Part shown: one piece after another, positions 1 to 10,519 of the stretch
Numbering within the stretch: the stretch's first letter is position 1
How the letters are laid out: each line of letters starts with the position of its first letter
Source of the DNA: Pyricularia pennisetigena
Taxonomy: Eukaryota; Ascomycota; Sordariomycetes; Magnaporthales; Pyriculariaceae
Reading direction: 5' to 3'
Assembly: GCF_004337985.1 (NCBI RefSeq)
Contig: NW_021940918.1
Span: 310,001 to 374,000, forward strand
Length of the DNA: 64,000 nt
Notes under the pieces: generated by a model
Told to the model about the DNA's origin: nothing
The model's input: only the letters and a program-made list of their open reading frames with translations
Databases searched by the model: none
Made by a program: the position numbers and the translations under genes

Positions 1-1134
1 CCGCATCCGCATTCAAGTCGTCGCCTTCCTCTCTTTCTATTATACCGTTGACGGGTTTCCGCTCCCGGATTTTAAAGCTGGCTTGCAGTTTCGCCTCGAG
101 TTCTTGGTCATAAGCCTCGCCATACACGTCCCTCACGATACTGGCCATGGCCTCGTCAGTCAACTCCTGTTTTGCGCGCGGACCGACACGCCACGTGATA
201 GCGTCGTCGTCGTTTTGAGGATTGCGCTCCACCGTTTTGAGAATGTAGTTTTGCCTGATAAGCCTTTGGAGGAGGAGATCGGTCTTTTCCACGGGCGTGT
301 TGGTCTCGGCATTCAATCTCTGCAGATACCGTTTGAGCTTTGGGTCGCTCAACTCCCCGCGGTTGAGTTGGATGATGGTAACGATCATGGAGTAGAGCCC
401 AACATAGGCGGCTTCCTTCTCGGCGGTGGGAACCCGAGACGGCGCGACTATCGCTGCCGTCCTGTAATCTTCCGGTAGTGTCGTTACAAGGATGTATGTG
501 TTGGAGGATGTTGTGCCCTTTGACTGGGATTTGGCAGCTGCGCGGGGGTCAGTGAGCCACTGTGTCAACGGCAGCCGCGTAAATGATGGCCTTGCCTCTC
601 TAATTGCAAACACTCACCTCTCCTCTGTTCCTCTACTGACAAAGTCGTCTTGTCCCTGACTGGCAATTCGACCATCTCCATGCCAAATACTGCGCGAAGC
701 TGCTTCTGTGCGCCCTCAAAGACATTCCTAAACGACCTCCCATGTGCTCCCAGTACTGATATGTGAATGTGAGCTTTGCGCGCATGGCCAGTATGGACCC
801 TTCAGAGCTAGTAGCGACTCTTACCCTTGTCTCTGATACCTTCCCTGCGTATTGGGGTCCTAGAATACTCGCAAGCGAGAGCATATCTGACGAGCTTTTT
901 TATCAACTGCGTCTCGATCGATCCATCGCCCTCAACACCGCTGGCTTCCTCACTTCCACCTTCACTGTCTTCGTCCCCCGCGCGACGTCGGCGCTGCGTG
1001 GGGCGATCATCTTGATCGTCAACTTCTTCGTCAACCTAAAAGGTTGTTAGAATAATGCGTAATTTGTGAATATCTAGACATACATCGGTACATTAAACAC
1101 TCACTGGGCGCCGCCGACGTGGAAGCGTAGGCAT
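1..1134 (-). CDS. NSE3: NSE3 (MAGE-domain subunit of SMC5/6 complex), partial
   Basis: This is a MAGE-homology protein of the Nse3 type. Nse3 works with Nse1 and Nse4 in the nuclear SMC5/6 DNA-repair complex. I assemble four exons on the minus strand: 1105-1134, 825-1035, 618-755 and 537 down to the window edge, with clean GT-AG introns and continuous phase. The predicted start reads MPTLPRRRRP and is followed by an acidic, Arg-rich stretch. The third exon carries the MAGE hallmark (MEMVELPVRDK, then LSVEEQRR). The fourth carries the rest of the winged-helix MAGE fold (NTYILVTTLPEDYR, then VGLYSMIVTIIQLN). The frame is still open at base 1, so the C-terminus lies outside the window. The next gene is divergent, about 470 bp away. 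The MAGE family call is firm; the Nse3 role is inferred because fungi normally have one MAGE gene. Confidence 0.85.
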
Positions 1135-1606
1135 GTCAAAAATAGAAGGATCACGAAGAAATTGACCGGGAATCGATTGTTGGGCTTTTGGCACATTCAG
1201 GGGTATCCTATAATCAGCATGAATAAATACGCTCTCATCGGCAGATTTATTTGTTCGCTGGTGGCACTCTTATGATTTTCATGATAGATGATCGAAAAGG
1301 TACCGTTGGACGCGACACAAACACGCGACGCGGGGTTTATCTTTAATCGTCTGTTTTTCGGCACCTGGACCCTGTCGGGCTTGCCTTTTCTGGCTGCAAA
1401 GCGACCCACGTTGCCGCCAGGGGTGCATGGATTGTATGGGTTAAAAAAAAAAAAAAAAGAGCATTCGCGGTTGAGACCCATATTGCGCTGCTAAAAAAAA
1501 AAAAATTATTAAAAATAAAAAAAAAGTGTATGGACACGCTCCCAACAACTCCAAACTTGTCAATAAATAAAAACACAGTAATGCCTTCAGCTAGCCACTA
1601 TCCTTG
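1135..1606. other. Divergent intergenic region NSE3 / SLS1-like gene
   Basis: This 472-bp shared upstream region contains a 16-nt A run at 1443-1458 and further A-rich stretches to about 1527. A short upstream ORF at 1581-1607 overlaps the start codon of the plus-strand gene (listed separately). I see no other gene. Confidence 0.6.
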
Positions 1607-1607
1607 A
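1581..1607 (+). promoter_or_regulatory. Short upstream ORF overlapping the SLS1-like start codon
   Basis: An ATG at 1581 opens an eight-codon ORF (MPSASHYP) ending in TGA at 1605-1607. The final A of that stop is the first base of the main ATG at 1607, giving the overlap TGATG. This arrangement is compatible with termination-reinitiation control, provided the transcript starts upstream of 1581, which the sequence alone does not show. Confidence 0.4.
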
Positions 1608-4237
1608 TGATAAGATCCAGGGCTGCAGTCGGCAACTTCGTCTGCCTCAGATGTCAAGTCCGACGACTTCGTTACAATGCCCCGACGACCGCCATTGCAG
1701 ATGCCCGCTCCGTCACCCACAGGATCGTAAACCGAGGCCAGATACGTTACAACGGCACTGATGCCACCTCTAACGATGCGACTCCTGAACATACCCAAGC
1801 CAACACAAAAGCGGAGCCAGACGCGCCTCCGAGCCACAAGTCGGTAAAGACCAGGCATGATGTTAGTGTTGCCGGCGGCAGGCGCCTCCGCCAGCGTGAA
1901 AAGGCTGTCTACTGGCGCGGAGGGAGCAAAATCGTGCCAGTATCGCAGGATCTGTCCGTTGGGATCTTGGGAAAGCCTGCAGAAGCTTTGATCATGAAAG
2001 ATGTGGGCGGCGGCCAGCTACTCAAAGGCAAGGATAACAAGGTCAAGTCAAAAAGGTCGACATCCAGGAGAAGCAGGCGAAAGGCCAAAGATGAACCAAT
2101 AAAGGGCGAGGCAGAGAAACAGGAGGAATCTGCTGGAGATGGAGAAACTTCTGCATCGTCAGTCCAGACCAAAGCTTGGGACGGCTTGGACAAGAATCGT
2201 TCGCAAGATCCCACACCAGACGAGATCCAGGCCTACATTGCCGAGCTGCGACCCACCGGCAGCACAATCATTCCGCAACGCGAGTTTGATCAGCTGATAG
2301 GTACTTTGGTCACGGGCTTCACCAACAAGCAGCTGGCCAGGTATGTCGCCGAAAATCCGGCCCAAAAGGGACTCAAGGACCTGCCCAGTGGCAAGAAGGC
2401 CCCTTGGATCGAGGACAGGAAACCGTGGACGTCCGAAAACACACTTTCGAGGCAAAGAGGTCCCCCGACGCTTCAACCGGTTGCAGGGCGACCAATGCCT
2501 CTCAAGGAGGCACTGGTCCTACGGCTGATTCAAGACTGTTGGGGTCTTTCCGTACGGGAACTGGTCAGCGGCATGGGGCACCTTGATGTGCACATCAGGA
2601 ATCCCGAGTTTTCGTTGCTCCTGGTCGGGACAAGGCGGTGGCTCCAATCCATTTCCCGTATATACCTTAAACACGTCGGTGGACGCGTAGAGCTAAGGCG
2701 CTCCGATCGCTTGATGCGCATATTTGCGCCCAAGGCTGTGGCAGAGACAATACTTGACGACATCGACGAGCTTCTTAACTGGGCCGTGACCGAGAGGATA
2801 CAGCTGGACGCCATTACATCAGAAACACCTAGCAAGGGGGCTCTGGAACAACTTGCGGGACTGACAAACTCACACATCGAGTTTGATGAGGAGAACAGGG
2901 AAATTGTTATATCCTGGATTCACAAAAACAGGGCAGTTGCAAGCGAGGTTGGGAAAGTTGAGAACACGGCCGAAAAGGTATATCGCCTTTTGCTGACGGC
3001 TTATGACCCTGCTCGCGTATCAACCTTCACCACTGTCTTTCCCACTGTGGACGCCGGCGAGGAAACCGGGAGCTTGATTGTGGATCACGGCATTCGGCCT
3101 ACGAGCCCGCCCTGGAACTTGCAAGCCTGCTCGTGGGCAAGGCTGCAGCGCCCTCAACCAAAAGCGGATTTGGACGCGCCGGCCGCCGAGGAGTTTCCTC
3201 TCAAGGCTTCTTCACCATCATTGCTCAGGTGGCCAGTCGATAACAACTTCCGGGAGCACTTCCACTTCTTCAAAGACCGACACAAATCCTTTGGCGGCGA
3301 AGTTCCTCATTCTGGACGCTGGTCCAAGGCTCGCACTGCCACGCAAGCCACCTTCGGCCACTTGATGCACGGGTACGAAGAGTCCCTCCTCGCTGGCACG
3401 CGCATGCCAGCGACTCCCGATTGGACGTCCCCACGCATGCTTTTTCCTACCACGCCATCTTTTCTTGACAAAGACATGGGACAGCCTCAGCCCGCTGGCC
3501 CTCACCGCACCGAATTGGTCATCCGCTTCGTCCCTTCACCCTCAGACCCATCAACAAACTTGCATAACCCGCCGACCCTGGAGCTCCGCTTTCTCACCCT
3601 GGATCACCTAGTCCGCGGCATCCAGAGAGCGACGCTCTTTGCGATCCACGACACCCACCATGCCGACATCCTACTCCCTTCGATGCCGGTAGATGCGCGC
3701 ATCACTCAGCGCCAGGTCTCCATGCTCCGCGGCGCGGATCTCCACAGCGTGCCGCACATGGGGCCCTTGCGGGAATTCGTCGTGCGCTCCACGTTAAACC
3801 TCGTGGGCAACGTCTTCCGCACCCCCACTTCGGTGAAGGGGCTTTCGCTGCCTGCGTACCTCATGGGTGACGGGCAGGGCGAGCCTTCGAAACACGGCAG
3901 CGAGGGGGCATTCGTCACGCTTGATTACATCTTTGCCGACTTGGAACTGCGCCGCCGGATCGACTTTGAAATTGACGGTGAAAACGTAACATACACCAGC
4001 ATTCAGAACCCTACGCAGCCGAGCATGAACAGGGCCGAGGTCTCGGTGCACCCGCCGCTGCCACCTTCGCTGCTGCCCGGCTTGGAAGACTCGGAGATTC
4101 CCGAGTACGGTTTGAACGAGATCGAAAAGGCCATGGCAGAATTGGCGGTCGACGAGCCCGAGGTCGTCTCTGGACGATTCTTGCAGGGCATGATGAAGTT
4201 GACCACCAACAAGGTGATGAAATGGGCAGTTTTGTAG
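1607..4237 (+). CDS. SLS1-type mitochondrial inner-membrane regulator
   Basis: This uninterrupted 876-codon ORF belongs, by its motifs, to the fungal SLS1 family (mitochondrial inner-membrane-bound regulator). In yeast that protein links mitochondrial transcripts to translation at the inner membrane. The N-terminus is basic and Arg/Ser-rich with no acidic residues (MIRSRAAVGNFVCLRCQVRR), as expected for a mitochondrial presequence. A Lys/Arg/Glu-rich low-complexity segment follows (about residues 130-200). The family-like block starts near residue 208 (YIAELRPTG, then REFDQLIGTLVTGFTNKQLA), and the region after it could hold the KH-like segments. I chose the ATG at 1607; the preceding TTG codon is not a plausible start. 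No intron is needed, unusual for this window. It is longer than the yeast protein, which I recall at about 640 residues. The family call is from memory of motifs and not from a search. Confidence 0.7.
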   Translation: MIRSRAAVGNFVCLRCQVRRLRYNAPTTAIADARSVTHRIVNRGQIRYNGTDATSNDATPEHTQANTKAEPDAPPSHKSVKTRHDVSVAGGRRLRQREKAVYWRGGSKIVPVSQDLSVGILGKPAEALIMKDVGGGQLLKGKDNKVKSKRSTSRRSRRKAKDEPIKGEAEKQEESAGDGETSASSVQTKAWDGLDKNRSQDPTPDEIQAYIAELRPTGSTIIPQREFDQLIGTLVTGFTNKQLARYVAENPAQKGLKDLPSGKKAPWIEDRKPWTSENTLSRQRGPPTLQPVAGRPMPLKEALVLRLIQDCWGLSVRELVSGMGHLDVHIRNPEFSLLLVGTRRWLQSISRIYLKHVGGRVELRRSDRLMRIFAPKAVAETILDDIDELLNWAVTERIQLDAITSETPSKGALEQLAGLTNSHIEFDEENREIVISWIHKNRAVASEVGKVENTAEKVYRLLLTAYDPARVSTFTTVFPTVDAGEETGSLIVDHGIRPTSPPWNLQACSWARLQRPQPKADLDAPAAEEFPLKASSPSLLRWPVDNNFREHFHFFKDRHKSFGGEVPHSGRWSKARTATQATFGHLMHGYEESLLAGTRMPATPDWTSPRMLFPTTPSFLDKDMGQPQPAGPHRTELVIRFVPSPSDPSTNLHNPPTLELRFLTLDHLVRGIQRATLFAIHDTHHADILLPSMPVDARITQRQVSMLRGADLHSVPHMGPLREFVVRSTLNLVGNVFRTPTSVKGLSLPAYLMGDGQGEPSKHGSEGAFVTLDYIFADLELRRRIDFEIDGENVTYTSIQNPTQPSMNRAEVSVHPPLPPSLLPGLEDSEIPEYGLNEIEKAMAELAVDEPEVVSGRFLQGMMKLTTNKVMKWAVL

Positions 4238-5844
4238 CAGCCTTCCTGGATATCAGGGGCATGTAAAAACTATTGTAACTATATGTATAGAATATGTATG
4301 TCTAGCATTATTTTTTTTTTCCTTCTTAATTCGGTTAGCAAAAGGACGTTATTAGCATGTCGGGGTTTGTTCAGGGGTCGTTTTGATAATAAAGTGAACA
4401 GGAGTGTCGACATACCACCTGCGGTTCATCGTATAATAAATAGATACGACAATACCCACTATGTTACACGGGATTCCAGTCGCTTTAGTTGAATCAGATG
4501 AGGGAAAAGAGCGGTACTTGAAGCCTCATAACATCCAGCTGTCATAACAAACCCACTGGTGTGTCGAGATGCCTGTAAACAAAGCACACACACCAAATCC
4601 TCGCCTTGCCACGGAGCCAGTAATGCTATGTCACTTGATTTTATCTAGCGAAAGCAGCAAATTATCTGTAACAATACGAATGATTTAGTTCAGTACGGTT
4701 CTTACTTTTGTTTTGTTCTTCTTCTTTTCTGTTTTATATCCCGACTCACGTCAACGGAGCATGGGTTACCATCTTTGATAACAGTGGGAAAACTGGCACC
4801 TGGCTTTTTGCTTGCCGGCATAGCGCTACCGATTGGACAGGCAGAATCGGCACTGCATTTTCCATTGCCTTTGGTCGTTGTGCCCGAGTTATGCATACTT
4901 TCGGCACTCGGCGAGGGGCAGATGCAAACGGCACGGCCAGGCCGGCGATGTACTCAAAGATTGTAATAGGCTGCATTTGGGCGTTTCCTGTTGAGCTTGA
5001 CAATGGAATAAACGACAACCAAGGAGAAAAAAAAAAATAAGAGCGGGAAAAAACGGGACTTGTTTTAAATGGTTTCGGCTCGAAAGCAGAATCTAGCTCT
5101 GTAAAAATTAAACTATTCGATTGGGCGATTTTTGCTCTATTTACTTCTCTAACTCAGGCCGGCCCTCCAGTGTCAAGCAGAGCCTTGCCTCGAAGTAGAT
5201 AATAGAGTTGTGGCAATTGCAAATGTCCCTCGTGCGTTGCACCAGAGTGAAGGTTGGCAGGGTTTTAGTTAAACACGAAGTCATGCATCTCTCAAGGCCT
5301 CTTCAAAGGATTTCAGGCCAGCTCCGAAAACACCGCACTGACAATGATATTAATTAGAGTCAGGTTGAAGCCTTTGTAAAATATCTAGTGTGACTATATA
5401 TATCATTGGGTAATACTGAATCATGGCTAACATAATCTGGACGGGAAAACCGATTGCTAACCGGGATATATTGAGCTGTTGACTGTACCGACGCAACATG
5501 CTCGGCCCAAGCTAGTGATTCTATAGCACACCTATTTCATTGATTCAATGGGTGAGTTTTCGATCTAGACCTAGTGAGTGCATGTTAGCACCAACTGTAT
5601 ATATGGTTTCACAACTGGAAAGGCTAACAACAAAAAGACAGGAAGAAAAATAACTCTTCGCGTCCATTCTTCCATTTGACTTTAAGCCTGCAATCGTGAA
5701 GAAGAGAGAAAAAAAAAAATGGCGTCTAAATTAGGTGCCTAACAACAAACGTATAGCCTCAAACCCCTGTTTCTGGTTCTCAGAGAGGGTATTAACAAAA
5801 GAACAAGAAAACCGTAGAAAACCCAATCATGAACTCATGTGACC
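4238..5844. other. Intergenic region, no confident gene
   Basis: This 1.6-kb AT-rich stretch lies between two converging genes. Only short ORFs occur. The one curious item is a minus-strand frame at 4702-4953 encoding a cysteine-containing segment with a good splice donor at its end (see findings). The rest looks like 3' untranslated and spacer sequence with T and A runs. Confidence 0.5.
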
Positions 5845-7866
5845 TCATGGCGACCAAGGCGGATCAGCATACTTCCGCCCGCCAACCCCCGTGACCTGTA
5901 CGGCCGGGCTCGGCACGCGCCTGCGTTCCTCCCGTGGACTGTCCCTGTCTCTTGGGCTATCCCTGTCCCGATCCCTTTCTCTGAGCTGCTCCTCCCGCTG
6001 CTCGCGGAAGTTGAGGTCTTCCAGGTCGACGCCGCGCCACCTGTCCACGTCAGCATGGCTGCTGGTGCGCCGCTGCGCGTCGGGTCGGTGGGTGTATCTG
6101 GCCCGGTCTCCATATCGCTCGAGCTCACGATCGCGATCCCTCTCCCTGTCTCTATCCCTTTCGCGGTCCCGTTCTCTATCCCTATCGCGATCCCTGTCTC
6201 TCGGAGCCCTTCGCTCCCTCTCATCGTCCCTGCCCCTTTCTCTATCCCGATCTCTGTCGCGATCCTTCTCACGGTAATGATCCCGGTCGGCCCTGTCGCG
6301 GTCTCTGTCGCGCTCCCGGTCTCGTTCACGCTCCCTGCGTCGCCTCCGATGCCTTTCACGGCTGTCGTCGGATTCGGGATAGCTGTCATAGTCGTCGTCG
6401 TGAGCCCAGGCTCGGTTGAGCTTCGACCCGGACGGGTTTTCACGCCCATGACGATTATGGGAACGCGCAGAATTGCGTAGGCTTTCGTTGGATCCACGCT
6501 GGCCGTGTAACAGGGAGGACACCTTTTCTTGAATCCCGAATGGCAAGAACCCTGTTCGTCGGGGCTCTTCGGCCCGGTCTTCGCGCCGGCGAGAGCGCCG
6601 CTCGTCATGGCTTTCGGATTTGGCAGTTGCATTCCCTCCGGGTGAGACGGGCTCACCGGGGCTACCAGCGCGCATCTTGTTCGGAAGCGTTTGAGCCGTG
6701 TTGACACGCCGCACCGGCACTACCATGGGCTCGTTTGAAGAGCTCGAGCGAGTATGAGCCTGGTCCCGCTTCTTGGGGCTGTGACGTGGTGGGCTCCGTG
6801 GTCCCTCCGAGTCGCTGGGAGACGAATAGTGCCTCGGTTGACTGTGTCTACGAGTAGGCATGGGACGGGGCGCACGCAGGTGCTCGGATGAACGAGAGTG
6901 CGTCTGTGGTGGCGGCTCTTTGGGAGGACCGGCGTAGTCGGAAAAGCTACGCCTGCGCTCTTCCTCTGGAGACATCGGCTTACGGGGGCCACGCTCTGGA
7001 GAGTGTGCCAGATTTGCCGCCCTGCCGGGCGGAACATGGCTGAAATGCACCGGACGAGATGTCCTGGCACGAGGAGACGCCATCCTGGCCTTTGCGGTGA
7101 AGACAGGAACGGCACCTCCTCGAACGTGCGAATAGGCCTCTTTAACCCTTGGATCCGGGAAAGTAGCCGACACGTCCTCCTTTGGAGTTGCTTCTCGGCG
7201 CAAAGTCTCGGCACACTTGTCGTGCCAGTCACCGACATCCTTGTCCGTCTCCAGGGGCAGGGCTTCCCGGGGCAGTTCTGTTGGGAAACGCTCGCCTGTC
7301 TTTGGGTCTTTGAGGGCCCAATTTTGCAAACAGTACTGGATGTAGGTGTAATACTCCTGGGGGTCAAGAAGGATGTTTATGCTCATCCAGCGCACGAAGC
7401 CCTTCGGCGTAAGGGCAGGCACTGATGGGGCGGTGTAGTCATCTTCGGTTGGTTGGAGGGTATGTTGGCAGCCGAGCACTTGCCAAACGTACGAAACAGA
7501 TTGGGAGGATTTGGTGAGGAAAGCTTCGACAAGGGGTTAGCACGAAGAGCTACAGGTCAAGATCAGCCGAGTGTAAATGGGTGGGAAACACACCATCCAG
7601 GTTCCCCCCAACTGTTTTGAAGAAAGCGGCTAGCTTGTCTGGAACCAATGCATTTGTTGTCTTGTCACCGATTTCATCCATCTGAAGTTTCCCACGTCGT
7701 GGGTTAGCATCATCCTGGAACAGTGATGCCGGATCGAAAGCTATCAAGAACGTACAATGTACTGCGCGATAGCCCTCAATAAGGCATCAAGCACCGGTGT
7801 GGGTCCCTTGGCCGCATCAAAGAGGTAGCCATAGTAGGTTTTTGGATCCGGCGTCGGCGTCGCCAT
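5845..7866 (-). CDS. DUF7514-type protein with a long Arg-Asp/Arg-Glu tail
   Basis: Three exons (7756-7866, 7594-7681, 5845-7523) join in phase to give about 625 residues. The N-terminal ~150 residues, starting MATPTPDPKTYYGYLFDAAK, form a compact globular domain that I recognise as the fungal family I know as DUF7514; its biochemical function is unknown. The remainder is disordered: Ser/Arg/Pro-rich, then from about residue 430 an extreme run of RD, RE and DRDRER dipeptides, ending in PPWSP. The tail resembles the RD/RS domains of splicing and RNA-processing factors, which suggests but does not prove a nuclear RNA-linked role. The start is the ATG just upstream of the conserved YYGYLF block. 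The plus-strand ORFs across 5839-6480 are mirror images of the six-base repeats and not genes. Confidence 0.75.
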
Positions 7867-8957
7867 TTTGGCTGTTATTGTCGTCGAATTGTCGTCGTCT
7901 TCGTGTCGGCCGTGCGTGGCATGTGCTTGCGCAGCATATCCCGCAAAGTCGCCTTTTCGCCGGCTGTCGAGGAGGGGGGATTTTCGCTGAGGGGCGGTTG
8001 TCGTTTGTTGGTCGTGGTTACTGCGGCGTCGTCTGGACTAGAAAAGATAATGTACTGTTTCCCGTCCTTCTTTGTGACATGGGTAGTTGCGCGTTCGTGA
8101 TGCAATTATGTGCACGACAGCTTCGGCAAGTAACAGTCGCACGGAAACATTCAATCGAGGCTGGTGCCCGTGGTTGGAGTTGTCCGTTTGGTACTCTTGA
8201 TTTGTTTGTTTCTTTTTGATCGAAGAGGTTCTACCAAGGCAGGATATACGTAGTATCTCAACCGGGGCAGCAGCCTCAAAAGACCTGGAAGCTGCCCAAA
8301 CTGGAAGTGGGGACCCCGGTCTGGCAAGGCAGCAAAGCCCCTGTCTTAGTTGCCTGTCAGCAGCCTAAAAAACCAGCGCGAACCCGGCGGCTGTGGGTGT
8401 GCTTTTGCCGCGGGGCTTCACGTCCAAGAAATGGTGTGACTAAACCTGGCCCGCAGCGTGCTGGGGTCCAAGCCGCAGCACATCTGATTACTGTATTCCC
8501 AGGAAAGAATTTCCCTCTGGAATAAGTTGTGACGATGTTGCGGTTCACTAGTTCTACACTGTGGAACTTAAAAATGGCTACCTTTAACTGTGGATTAGCG
8601 GTTGTGTCGATCATTGCATTAAGAGGTCAGACCAAAGTGGTTTCTTTCTACATCAAAAGTATCCAGACTTACTGTTGCCGTCCCATAATCCAAGTCCTTT
8701 ATTTATGCTTGATGCCAAAGCTTGGCCGTCCGCAGCAGCCACTTGCGCGCACATCTTGTCTGACTTGTTCCATCTGGCTGAACTCAACACGAACAACCAC
8801 CAACCCACAGCACAGCACAGCACAGCCCGCCGGGATGTGATCTTTGGTTTCTGAGGAGGCATCCAAGCAATCCAAGAAAGGATACTTTGGCCTAGGCCAA
8901 AACTAGCACTATCTAGTCTAGGTCCTTTATTTACATCCTGTACAGTATTTCGTTTGT
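7867..8957. other. Upstream region of the DUF7514 gene, no gene seen
   Basis: About 1.1 kb with only short, unsupported ORFs on both strands. A short CAGCA repeat occurs near 8804-8824. It presumably holds the DUF7514 promoter and the 3' end of the acetyltransferase transcript. Confidence 0.5.
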
Positions 8958-9808
8958 TCAACAAGACTCGATTGCCCTAGCAGGGAGATATCGATAAAGC
9001 GCCAACGTCACCGGCTGCGACGGGTTGTGTGCGTCGTTTTCGGTGATCTCTGTAAAGTACTCAAAGCCAACCTTCTTCATGACCCCGTGGGAGCGGGCGT
9101 TGGAGGGCTCGATCTCTGCTATGAGCAACTCGTCGGCCATCTCGCCATCGGCAAGAGACGGCACTATCGACGTCGCTGCGACTCGCAGCTCTACTTGCGA
9201 CCGAGGCAGCTTGCGATACGCCTCGAGGAAGCCCCGTAGAAATTCGGTCGCGAGTCCTCGGCCCCAATATTCCTTTCGCAGAACGTAACCGAGCTCAGGC
9301 CAGCTGAGTTGCATTGTTGTTCAAGTCAGCAACGCATCGGCAATCCAATCCCTCCTGCTCGAAAAGGCTTGGCATAGTATACTGCATGTGACTGCTGCGG
9401 GAGGGAGCTTGAGGGCGGAGAAGGAAAGAAAAAAAAAAATACAAAGATAACGTACCCTACATGTGACTCCCGGCGATGGTTGCCTCCCATGCCAATCATC
9501 TCACCCGTCGCTTTGTCGCAGATTACAAAGTTGAAATTGGCAATGTCGTTGGGTGCCGTGAAAAGCTTGACCTTTGCCTCCGTCTCGGCAATGTTTGCAT
9601 CTGGTCTCCCTTGCGACGTCCACATCATAACCTCGGGCTGTGTCCGAATGACGTGAACCGCAGGCACGTCGTCCAGCGTCCACGGTCTAATGACGAGCCT
9701 CTCAGTGATGATCTCCTCCCTGTCTTCGTTGCGCGGGAATGGGAGCGTCGGCAGCAAGGTCTTAACCGAGACAAATCCGTCATCTATAGCTTCAGGTTGT
9801 TCCGCCAT
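8958..9808 (-). CDS. GNAT-family N-acetyltransferase
   Basis: Two exons (9456-9808 and 8958-9303), separated by a 152-bp intron, give 232 residues. The protein fits the GNAT fold of the RimJ/RimL (Acetyltransf_3) type, acetyl-CoA-dependent N-acetyltransferases. The evidence is the N-terminal strand TERLVIRPWTLDDVPAV, the strand NFVICDKATGEMIGMGG, the junction SHVGWPELGYVL and the acetyl-CoA-loop region WGRGLATEFLRGFLEAY, followed by NARSHGVMKKVGFEYF. The intron splits the GW of the VGWPELGY strand, and joining restores it exactly. I chose the ATG at 9808 because its context (GCCATGG) is much better than that of the in-frame ATG five codons upstream. The substrate cannot be told; fungal paralogues are numerous. 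It lies in the same orientation as the DUF7514 gene with no obvious link. Confidence 0.85.
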
Positions 9809-10519
9809 GGCTGGATATAACAATACCGTATATATTTGTCACACGCGCTTCTTCGCTGGGTCAATGATCGGCGCGTGTGCCTGAAGCCAGCCTTTCTGCG
9901 AATGCCTGTAAGCTAGCTCTGTCTTTATTCAATAGGGGAGCCGTTATCGTATGAGAACAGGGGCTGAGCGGAATGGTCGCAACGCGGCATCTATCTATCT
10001 TATAGCTCGACACATGCTTTCCCCATTCAGGTCAGTGCCCATGGTCTATGAGTCACAAATCATCGGTAATCAAATGGAGAACAATATGTTAGCCTCGGCA
10101 ACCACAGTGGATTGTGTCGTTTATCATTGATTTAAAGAAGTAGTCATTATAACTTGCTCCTCGTTTCCGTACCAGAACATGGTCTCATCCTTCCTTGCTG
10201 CACCACAAGTCAAGTTAGGTAGGTAGCTAACAGCGCCCTACGCACCGTAACAACCTAGTGGCACAAGATGAAATTTGGCACTTTTTTTTTGAATCCATTG
10301 CTCCTGTCCCAGAGAAACTCCAAATCACTGAAATGCGGACCGGCTTCCCCCTGATTCAAACCCAGGGGCGCCGCCCGACTAGGAAGAAAGACCATGCTGA
10401 AGTTTATTCTTCGTTCATTGCTGCCCGTCCTAAAGAGCAAATGCTGAGAACCGACCATGACCGTGGACCCGTAAAGAACACCCGCAAAACACTCCAAACC
10501 CTGGCAATCACCCAACCGC
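9809..10519. other. Intergenic region with TAGGTAGG motif
   Basis: This 711-bp spacer lies between the acetyltransferase start and the 3' end of RPL20. It contains TTAGGTAGGTAGCTAA at 10215-10230, one instance of an element recurring across the window. ORFs over the right part (10258-10533, 10255-10671) are shadows of the RPL20 3' region. Confidence 0.5.

Noticed and set aside
5839..6480. Plus-strand 213-codon ORF with many Ile/Pro/Val/Ser
   Set aside because: It is the reverse complement of the RD/RE six-base repeat in the DUF7514 gene and has no independent features.
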